The translations under genes were made by a program, and so were the position numbers. Below are positions 57,201 to 64,000 of a stretch of DNA of 64,000 nucleotides, one piece after another; within the stretch, counting starts at the first letter, position 1, and each line of letters opens with the position of its first letter. Below the pieces are notes generated by a model, which saw nothing but the letters and a program-made list of their open reading frames with translations, was not told the origin of the DNA and did no database searches. Source of the DNA: Halocaridina rubra (Eukaryota; Arthropoda; Malacostraca; Decapoda; Atyidae); assembly GCA_037179515.1 (NCBI GenBank), contig JAXCGZ010007594.1:105001-169000 (forward strand), read 5' to 3'.

Positions 57201-60200
57201 AAAAACCGAATGGCTAGATCTATAATTAAAACAGGTGAGGTAGTACTGTAGTATCAACATACTATGAAAATCCCTGAATCTTTATTTCTGGAAAAATAAA
57301 AGAAAGAAATAAAAGGCTGTCAATCCATTCCTCTCATTTCTGATGTCTGGTATAACACTATACAAAGTAAGAGTTTTTGTGTTCCATAAAACTGTCTGTT
57401 TAAGCAGGAGTAAAATTTAATAGTAAGGAGGTAATGGAAGGTCAAATACCTCGCATAAATCTTCATCTGTTAACAGAATAAGTTGCTAAGCATCTAGGAA
57501 GTAAATCAGAGGCAAAGTTGTAAAAGGTAATTATAATATTGTGAAGGAAAACTATATTTTGCGGTATCTACATAGCTCTCAACGACTATATCTATAAACT
57601 TATTATAATTTTCCCAATAAACTGTTCCATGAAAGTATTCAGTCTTATTATGAGACATTACAATACAGGACTAAGATTTTTTTTTTTTGCTAACTTATTG
57701 TAACTCTGAATTTGTTTAATAGTATGTGAATGAGCCTACTCTTTATCTGTGCCTTTTTTGGGTGCTGGCAAATGTATGGCAAGCTAATATGAACAATATC
57801 TTTTTCACCTTCGTCCCATTCTTACATACCGATCAAGACTTTTAAATAAACCTTACATGAGCGTTAAGCCTTACGGCACAAGATCATATTAGTGGTTTCA
57901 CAGGCTAGTTAGAATAAGAGTGATAATGGTCGTGGCGCTGTCATCAGTGATGTCTAACATATCACAAAATTATCAAAGTATTGTCTATAATGACAAAAGC
58001 ATTCTCCCTTACATTTCACTTGATTTTCATTGGTAATGAGAGTAAATATAGCTACAGTGTTCCCTCGCTCTATCGTGGTGCACCTATCGCGGATTCACTG
58101 TATCGCGGTTTTTTTTATTGCGATTTTTATTTTTCTGGGTATATGCGAAAATATTAAAATTTTAAGAAATGAAATTTTTCGGTATTTTCATTATTTTATT
58201 GGAAAAAAAAATTTTCATTATTTTATTGATAAAGAAAATTTATTTCCCAGCCTACAAATTATAAAACAGTAAGAAATTGTAAAAAAAAACATAAATTTGA
58301 ACATGTAACTGCACCATGTAAAATACGATACCGGTATCAGCGTTTCGAAAAACGCAAAGGGTCGCACCTACGTGAGCTAGCATATATTAAAATTTCCAGT
58401 AGTTTCATGATTTTATTGATAAAAAATGTATTTCTTAGCCTAAGAATAATAAAACAGTAAAAAATAGTAAACACCATAAATATTAACAGTATTGCACCAT
58501 GTAAAATAGGATACCGGTATCAGCGTTTCGGAAAACAAGAAGGGTCGCACCAACGTGAGCTAGTACATATTGAAATTTTCATTATTTTATTGATAAAACA
58601 AGTATTTCCTAGCCTGAGAGTAATAAAACAGTAATAAATAGTAAAAAACATAAATTTAAACATATAACTCACAGTATTGCACCATGTAAAATACTGTCCG
58701 ATAGCGTACAATGTATTGGCGTCTTGGAAAACGCAAAGGCTCTCACCAAAGTGAGATAGTTCATGAAATGATATTGGATGAAAGGGTGGGAGATGACGAA
58801 TCACAGAATTGATTTTCTGTATGTTCTGTATCATGGGGTTTGATTGGCTTTTTGATTGAAGTCTGATTCTCCCAGCATCTTCTATTGTCTCGCCTCACTC
58901 GTTCAGTCTAACTCACGTGTGCGCCATTCACGTTGTGCTTATTAATACGTTTTGCATGTGAGTTTTTTACTCACGTATTTCAACCTCTGCAATGCCTCCC
59001 AATCATCCTTCATCTTCTAAGGCTTCTGGTAGTGAACCTAGCGGCAAAGGGAGATGTTAACCATAACGGATAAGGTGAAACTGTTAGATATGCTGAAAGA
59101 AGGAAAAAGGTTTGCGGATGTCGGCCGCTATTTTGGCCTCAATGAATCTACTGTTCGCTACATCAAAAAGGACGAGGCAAATATCAGGAAAATGGCGACT
59201 ATTTCTTTTAATAAATCAGCGAAGAGGGTCGTAGCATCCCGCAATAAGATAATAGTTCGGATGGAATCTGCTTTGGCCCTGTGGATTGCTGATAGCAGAA
59301 AGAAGAACATCAGCATAGACAGCAACATCATACAAACAAAGGCGAAGAAGCTGTACGAGGCATTCGCTGCAAATGAACCCGATGACGACAGTGGCGACCG
59401 TGGAGAGAAGGAGGGGAGAAAAGAAGATATCGACAACCCACAACCAGGACCCTCCAGCGATTCTCCACCGAGGATACAATCGTTTGTGGCAAGCAAGGGA
59501 TGGTTCGCCAAATTTCAAAATGCTATGGCCTAAAAAGCGTTTCGGTTTATGGTGAAGCTGCCTCTGCAGATACAGCTGCCGCAGAAGATTACGTGAACTA
59601 CGACTTCAAGAAAATTATTGCCGAAGGGGAATATGCTCCTGAGCAAGTCTTCAACATGGATGAGACTATGTTATTTTGGAAGAGAATGCTGTCTCGCACT
59701 TTTCTCTTCAAGGAAGAAGCTAAAGCCCCGGGATTTAAAGCGCACAAAGATCGCATTACCCTTATCATGTGCGGAAATGCTGTGGGCTTCATGTTAAAGC
59801 CTGGGTTTATCTACAAGTCAAAGAACCCTAGGGCTTTGAAGAATAAAAACAATAATCTGCTGCCAGTGTATTGGATGCATAACCTAAGGCCTGGATCACG
59901 AAAAGCCTCACATCGGACTGGTTTCACCAATGCTTTATCCCTCAGGTCAAAATTTATCTGGCAGAAAAAGGCCTTGAATTTAAAGTCCTTCTTTTGATGG
60001 ATAATGCTGGTGGCCACACAACTAATCTCGAATATAACGGTGTTCAAGTAGAGTTCCTGCCACCAAATACGACGTCACTGATTCAGCCAATGGATCAAGG
60101 CGTTATTCGTGCGTTCAAGGCCCTCTACACACGAAATGCCCTGGCGAACCTGGCTGAATCCATGGATTAAGACAAAGAATTCTCAATGAAGACGTACTGG

Positions 60201-61279
60201 CGTAATTACTAAATTGCCACATGCCTTCAAAATATTCAGAATGCAACCAAAGACATGAAGCCGGCCACAATCAATGCCAGCTGGAAGCAGTTGTGGCCCG
60301 AAGTCATCCACTACTACAAGGGATTTGCTATTGAAGAAGTCCATAGCTCGGCAGTTGCGAAAGCTGTGAAGTTGGCTGCATTGCTAGGAGGAGAAGGCTT
60401 TAAAAAGATATGACTCCCGAAGATGTGAATGAACTGATGAACTGCCACTCGCAGCCTTTGACTGATGAAGACTTGGAAGAAATGACAAAATCAGCGAGCG
60501 AAGAAGAGGAAGAAGAACTTGAGGAAACCCACAAAGAAATTGAAGAACCTGGCCTTACACTTGAACGTTTGGCAGCCATGTATGAAAATGTGAAAGCAGT
60601 CCAACAACTCTCGCAGGTACATGACGATAATATGGTTCGTTCGGTGACCTTCTGCAATCTTCTTGACGATGCCATGATTCCTTACATGACCATCTTCCAA
60701 CAAAAGAAGAAACAGCGACAGCACCTCCCCATTTCCATGTTCTTCGCTCCCAAAAAGCAGCCGTAAAGCTGTTATTGGCTGCGGAATAATTTCCTCTGGA
60801 GTCTACAAACGTCATTACCACCTCATTCACGGTAAGTTTACCTATCACGTTCATATAAATTTTCGTTGCATGCTGTTATTTATAAAGTAAAGGGTGGTTT
60901 TTTAACAGTGCAGGGAGGGTTTGTACAGTAAACATAAAATTAAATGTAAAATACCTATGTACATATAGGGTGATCCTACTTCGCGGAAATTCACCTATCG
61001 CGGTCGGTCCCAGAACCTAACCCCCGCGATAAACGAGGGATCACTGTATATACTTTAATTTACACAGTATTTTTGGTTTACCCTCTATAGTATTCCTGAA
61101 TTTTGTTATTTTCTTTCAGGTAATGGAATAGTCAACCAGGTAGCATGTACTCTGAAGCAGATTGCCTCTGAACGTCAAGTGGCAGTAGTCGTTGTAAACA
61201 ATGTTGTCTCAGCGACATATGACAGTGCAGTCAATTCAGAACATCATTTGAGTTTGAAATGGAAAGCAGCTCTTGGCAG
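51072..61279 (+). CDS. RAD51D: RAD51D homologous-recombination ATPase (five exons, 3' end outside window)
   Basis: Exons 51072-51212, 52359-52477, 53757-53964, 55188-55398 and 61120-61279 join in consistent phases to 279 residues, against ~328 in human RAD51D. N-terminal domain MRLQVGLCPALTEDVMSKLK is the RAD51D signature. Linker STGISSLDKLLGGG precedes Walker A GGWGVGKTS. Walker B is LVVVDS. The last exon seen ends LKWKAALGR, where human has the LKPALGRSW segment, so one or more 3' exons are missing. RAD51D joins RAD51B, RAD51C and XRCC2 (BCDX2) and stimulates RAD51 loading at breaks and stalled forks. Intron 4 (5.7 kb) is enlarged by a Tigger element. Confidence 0.93.
51213..52358. other. 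RAD51D intron 1
   Basis: AT-rich. A 22-nt T-run near 51953 may be the tail of an antisense retro-insert. Nothing else recognised. Confidence 0.5.
52359..52477 (+). CDS. RAD51D: RAD51D exon 2: linker
   Basis: Acceptor TTCCACAG at 52358. Encodes SIRNIIVANYAAFPLEGDLM and TVIISTGIS. Donor AG|GTACAC, phase 2. Confidence 0.9.
53300..53475 (-). mobile_element. Short palindrome-like repeat with AAC-rich tail
   Basis: The minus strand starts after a GTTTGTTTGTTT tail: CCGGTTTTACGTCACGGATT, AGCAAGGGCTAGGACGGTTG. The opposite end carries ACGGTCTGGGGTTAGCAAGG and GTTTTATGTCATTAAAACGG, so parts are inverted. Probably a SINE or MITE; family unknown. Confidence 0.5.
53500..53640 (-). mobile_element. tRNA-type SINE copy 4 (minus)
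   Basis: In RAD51D intron 2. Plus-strand core GGAGCTGGGGAACTGAGGCTGGATGCCCC..., tRNA-like head at the right end (GACCACTATGCTACAGCG reversed). Confidence 0.75.
53757..53964 (+). CDS. RAD51D: RAD51D exon 3: Walker A
   Basis: Acceptor TTTGTTTCAG. LDKLLGGGLMAGEIMELCGG leads into GVGKTS, then GHRVLYIDPTGG. Donor CAG|GTTAGA, phase 0. Confidence 0.95.
54130..55000 (-). pseudogene. Third Tigger-type transposase remnant in RAD51D intron 3
   Basis: Minus strand. N-terminal KKERKAIALDVKINVIRQYK (psq helix, ~54880-54810), then degenerate sequence, VTGEAASADEEREQ (54490-54450), first catalytic block NFSLDETELFWK (54390-54355) and TYILKEAKTMPEF. The second and third acidic blocks were not found. It fills most of the 1.2-kb intron. 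Confidence 0.78.
55188..55398 (+). CDS. RAD51D: RAD51D exon 4: Walker B
   Basis: Acceptor TTGTTTCAG. YFKVVTPDDVWGLFEVLNTM, a Ser-rich loop (SSSSSKKGD), then KLVVVDSLPVLLTPV. Donor G|GTATGC, phase 1. Confidence 0.93.
55486..55602. repeat. Tandem duplication, two ~58-bp units
   Basis: TTTGAAAGGATTGATTTTTC and the following CGTTTTATATAAATA occur twice at ~58-bp spacing, each ending near ACTTTATAGC. RAD51D intron 4. Confidence 0.9.
56825..56995 (+). mobile_element. Solo arm of the foldback Tigger family
   Basis: GTGACACCAGGACGGGCCCA, ATAAAACAGCCCTCATC, AGAGATGGAGAGTGTAATGA and GATGAATATCC match the 17640-17780 arm. A more diverged piece in reverse orientation lies around 55880-55960. Confidence 0.75.
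57000..58054. other. RAD51D intron 4, unassigned part
   Basis: No convincing gene. The open frame at 56972-57202 starts inside the foldback arm and has no recognisable motif. Confidence 0.45.
58195..58755 (+). repeat. Tigger-A subterminal repeats, three units of ~183 bp
   Basis: Same unit as at 20830-21420, opposite orientation. Core GATACCGGTATCAGCGTTTC at about 58328 and 58511, diverged in the third unit at about 58692. Each unit also carries CCTAAGAATAATAAAACAGT-type and TCGCACCTACGTGAGCTAG-type blocks. Confidence 0.9.
59054..60766 (+). pseudogene. Tigger-A transposase with intact acidic residues but broken frame
   Basis: ATG at 59054. N-terminal psq helix (DKVKLLDMLKEGKRFADVGR, LNESTVRYIKKD), CENP-B-like region to SKGWFAKFQ, then frameshift near 59520; KSVSVYGEAASAD; first Asp block QVFNMDETMLFWK; frameshift near 59890; second Asp block LLLMDNAGGHTT; FLPPNTTSLIQPMDQGVI with the third Asp; stops near 60168 and 60210; frameshift near 60402; acidic tail and end KKKQRQHLPISMFFAPKKQP at 60766. 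All three catalytic Asp are kept, so decay seems recent, but there are at least three shifts and two stops. Confidence 0.92.
61120..61279 (+). CDS. RAD51D: RAD51D exon 5
   Basis: Acceptor TTCTTTCAG at 61119. NGIVNQVACTLKQIASERQV, AVVVVNNVVSATYD (the L2-like region after Walker B), ending KWKAALGR; donor AG|GTTAGT, phase 2. No later exon was found up to 64000. Confidence 0.92.
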
Positions 61280-61394
61280 GTTAGTAAAGAATAGCATTTC
61301 AGTCTTTTGGTATATGTAAACATCATTTACTCTTCAAACAAGAATATTGGCTTGATGGGTTACACACTAGTCTTGTTATTGCTATTTGCTGTTT

Positions 61395-61535
61395 TATATA
61401 TCCCTATTAATAACCATTCAAATGGGGATGGACATAGACAGGTTGAAGCTGGGAATTTAGGCTGAATGCCCTTCCTAACACCCTGCAGTTGGCTCGAACA
61501 TGGGTTGTCACTTTCCAAGATGAGTGCTCTGCAAA
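61395..61535 (-). mobile_element. tRNA-type SINE copy 5 (minus)
   Basis: GGGGATGGACATAGACAGGT, TTGAAGCTGGGAATTTAGGC, ATGCCCTTCCTAACACCC on the plus strand; just downstream of RAD51D exon 5. Confidence 0.78.
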
Positions 61536-62064
61536 AAAAAAACCTAGTTGGAGCCTTTCTTATCTGTTGTGAAATTGGCAAAATTGTCACTTGGTCATGT
61601 CAAGGTTGTGAAAGGGACAGCTGTGGTATATGTCAATTCCTAGCCCCTTCTAAGGCACTAGGAATAATAAGTACCTTAATGGATATAACAGGCCATGTGT
61701 AGAACCAGATGCACTTTAACTAAAGCACAAGAAAGCATATTCTTGTTCTTTAGTTTTGTTTCTGTAAAGTTTTTAAGTGGAGAAGACGGCAAAGTAATTG
61801 TGATATAGATCTGTCTTACTGTTAATACATTGTTTCGTCATTTTTCATGAAAACTGCAATGTTTTTTCAAGAGTGCTGATACAATCTTTTAAGAGTTTTG
61901 CTTAACCTAAGCATTTTGGGCAGTCTTCCACAAATGACAACATTATCATGCAAAATGCTTCTTTGCAGTAAACAGGGGGGAAAAAAATAATTTTTTGTAT
62001 CTCATTTCATAATGGAAAATTTCATATTAAAGGGTAATTTCACCTTTTTACAAGAATATCAATG

Positions 62065-62228
62065 CCACAGGGGCAGCGGAAGTTCAGTTGTGGAGTGCGC
62101 AATTTGGGAACTGTTGGGAGCCTGACAAACGCGGGCCCCATCCACCACGGGGCATTAGGGAGGGCATTCAGCCTTTATCCCAAAGCTCCAACCTGTCTGT
62201 GTCTATCCTTATTTGAATAGCAATTAAT
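62065..62228 (+). mobile_element. tRNA-type SINE copy 6 (plus)
   Basis: GGGGCAGCGGAAGTTCAGTT head, then GGAGGGCATTCAGCC, AAGCTCCAACCTGTCTGTGT and TTATTTGAATAGCAAT tail. Confidence 0.78.
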
Positions 62229-62774
62229 TTTGATATATAATACACCACCAACAACAAGAATTTCAATTTTTTATTTGTCCATTCAACTACTTTACCTAAA
62301 TTTAAGTTTCAAGAGGACAACGAAGCTCAATAAAACGGGACTTTAGCTACAAAGGGAGCACTCCCATTCGCAAGGATGTTATTCTCAATTTAGGTAGATA
62401 CTCATCGGTAAGGGACACATTTATGAAGATGTGATTGACCTTTAAGAGTGACACTAATTAGTGTATAACATGAATCCCTCACAGAAGAGCTTTCTGTGGA
62501 AATGTGTCCCTCACCAATAAATATTGTCCGTAAATGAGGTTGACACCCATGCATAGGAATAGCTATCTTTTTATGTCACTTACTTGCAAGAAGTGCTCCT
62601 TTGTAAATTTTCTTTCCCCAACCTGGTGTCACACATGAAAAACTAAAGAGTACCCTTATCGATAAAAATCTCGATTAAAATATGATGGGAAAAGTGCTTT
62701 ATTATAAAATATGTTCCTTACTGATAAGTATCTTATATAAAGAAGCAGGCGTTTATCCTATTATGTGTCAATAC

Positions 62775-62925
62775 TAATCCGTATTATGGGGGTGGACACA
62801 AGACAGTTTGGGGCTGAGAAATTAAGGCTGGATGCCCTTCCTGACGCCCAGTGGTGGGCTTGATCGTGGGTCTGTAACTTCCTGAGTGAGTGCTCTAGCC
62901 ACTGCTCTACCCGGTCCCCTGGTTA
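62775..62925 (-). mobile_element. tRNA-type SINE copy 7 (minus)
   Basis: The best-preserved minus copy: GGGGGTGGACACAAGACAGT, AAGGCTGGATGCCCTTCCTG, and at the right end a tRNA-like head (reverse of GAGTGCTCTAGCCACTGCTC). Confidence 0.8.
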
Positions 62926-63049
62926 AACAACTATAAATGAATTCGTACAGAGAATCTGAAGGTGAAAATTTTCTATAAGTAGAACACAGACACTGTGATG
63001 TTAAGAAAATTTGTAATGTTTATTCCAATTAAAGTGCGCTATTCAGAAT

Positions 63050-63345
63050 TTAAATACAGAAGCTCCCTTACATATGAACAACTGAGCTATGAACATGCAC
63101 AGATATGAATATAAACCTACGCATGTATTAATGTATGTATTACTGTACTGTACTGTATTATTACATCATTATTTCAGTATTAAAATTTATTAATACGGTA
63201 TACTTTATATGTTTTATGTAGTAGTTAAGTGTCTTTAGCCTATGTATTGTACAGTACTTTTTTACTTAAACACAACTAACGAATATTTCTACTTACGAAA
63301 AAACTTCTGTAACCTAACTCATTAGTAAATTAGGGAGAGTCTGTG
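63050..63345 (-). mobile_element. Family-C MITE, copy 4 (full, ~295 bp)
   Basis: Ends CAGAAGCTCCCTTACATATG and reversed CAGACTCTCCCTAATTTACT, each next to TA; interior matches copy 3. Confidence 0.72.
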
Positions 63346-64000
63346 TAATACATGTATTTTTCTTTACTTAACTAGGAGGAATTTAGTAGTTTTGTATTAT
63401 TTTGCTACCTAAACTTAAATCTAAGGAACTGAAAAATTTCCCTTCAAATTTTTTATTTTACGAAAAAACTTATTTAAATTAACTTTCACATTATTTATTT
63501 AAATAAATGAGTAGCACACTTTTAATAGTCACCACAATTTTAGTGATCGTAGATGCTGCGTATGCAAGTTTGTGGACATTGGTGCTGGGAAGCCTACTTT
63601 GTGCTTCTGAGTAATTCTCAGCTGTATTTTAACGTTTATCACATGGCTTGCATGCTGCCCTCTTATTATAATCAGCTGTACTCTTTGTTTCCTGGCATTT
63701 TCAAGCCCTGAAAAGTATTGTCGTTACAAACACAGTAAATCTGGTGCTAAGGAAAACGTTTATGTAAAATTAGGCGAACAAGATACCACATGTGAACGGA
63801 GGTAATGAGAAGGGGAAAGCAAGCAGCCACTATACATTTCCTCAAAGATTCTATGCCAAATTTATATTATATTTTATCAGAACATAAATTCTAACCAACA
63901 TAAGTTGAAGCAATGCAACAGCTTGTCTAACTTAAATTTTTGCAACCTCTCTAATTACTATTTCCCTATCCTCACTGGAGTGATCAATTATGAGAAGTCT
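63346..64000. other. Right edge, no gene recognised
   Basis: AT-rich; presumably still RAD51D intron 5, since the expected final exon (after ALGR) was not found. Confidence 0.4.

Larger units (their letters stand above)
58055..61046 (+). mobile_element. Full-length Tigger, family A
   Basis: About 3.0 kb with ends CAGTGTTCCCTCGCTCTATC and reversed CAGTGATCCCTCGTTTATCG, TA target duplication at 58053-58054 and 61047-61048. It has subterminal tandem repeats at the 5' side, a transposase pseudogene and a 3' non-coding region shared with 29558-30414. Inserted in RAD51D intron 4; its right end is only 73 bp from exon 5. Confidence 0.93.

Noticed and set aside
56972..57202. 76-residue plus-strand ORF in RAD51D intron 4
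   Set aside because: Starts inside a transposon arm, has no known motif and no splice signals fitting RAD51D.
61280..64000. Final RAD51D exon within the window
   Set aside because: No acceptor followed by the expected conserved C-terminal segment could be found; it is presumed beyond 64000.

Overview
This window is eukaryotic, intron-bearing nuclear DNA from an animal, most likely an arthropod and probably a decapod crustacean. That placement is inferred from protein similarity of the host genes, the mix of retrotransposons and pogo/Tigger elements, a tRNA-type SINE family and very long (TA)n arrays; no species can be named from the sequence alone. Three host genes can be assembled exon by exon. 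ZSWIM7 (SWS1) lies on the plus strand at 10738-12106 in two coding exons. ALYREF (Aly/THO4 mRNA export adaptor) lies on the minus strand at 47225-34602 in seven exons. RAD51D lies on the plus strand from 51072 in five exons, and its last exon(s) fall beyond 64000. ZSWIM7 and RAD51D both act in homologous recombination: SWS1 works with RAD51 paralogs, and RAD51D is a BCDX2 subunit. ALYREF and RAD51D are divergent, with their start codons about 3.8 kb apart.

Almost everything else is mobile DNA. At 631-9633 an RTE-like LINE and a complete Gypsy LTR retrotransposon with near-identical LTRs are separated and flanked by (TA)n arrays. At 13022-21853 there is a six-deep stack: a decayed LINE abuts a Tigger element (family B), which carries a second Tigger (family A), which carries a foldback Tigger with ~350-bp inverted repeats, which carries a CR1-like LINE, which itself has a ~120-bp insertion. 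At 22340-28925 lies a near-intact I-type LINE, with tandem ~350-bp 5' monomers, an ORF1 with zinc knuckles and an uninterrupted 1233-residue endonuclease-RT-RNase H ORF2. At 28925-33232 there are internally deleted derivatives of both Tigger families, one with a LINE inserted in it, plus small MITEs.

The introns of ALYREF and RAD51D hold more elements: a ~160-bp satellite, several palindromic MITEs, a foldback element split by a CR1 LINE, SINE copies, a dead Tigger (54.1-55.0 kb) and a full-length family-A Tigger (58055-61046) with target-site TA and subterminal tandem repeats. Seven copies of one tRNA-type SINE family and four copies of one small TIR family (called C here) are spread across the window.

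No rRNA, functional tRNA, CRISPR array or bacterial-type operon is visible. The strongest points for follow-up are the recombination-gene linkage, the nested transposons whose insertions can be proved from empty sites inside the window, the 13-nt gag/pol overlap of the Gypsy element, the apparently competent I-type LINE, and the repeated adjacency of transposon ends and (TA)n arrays.
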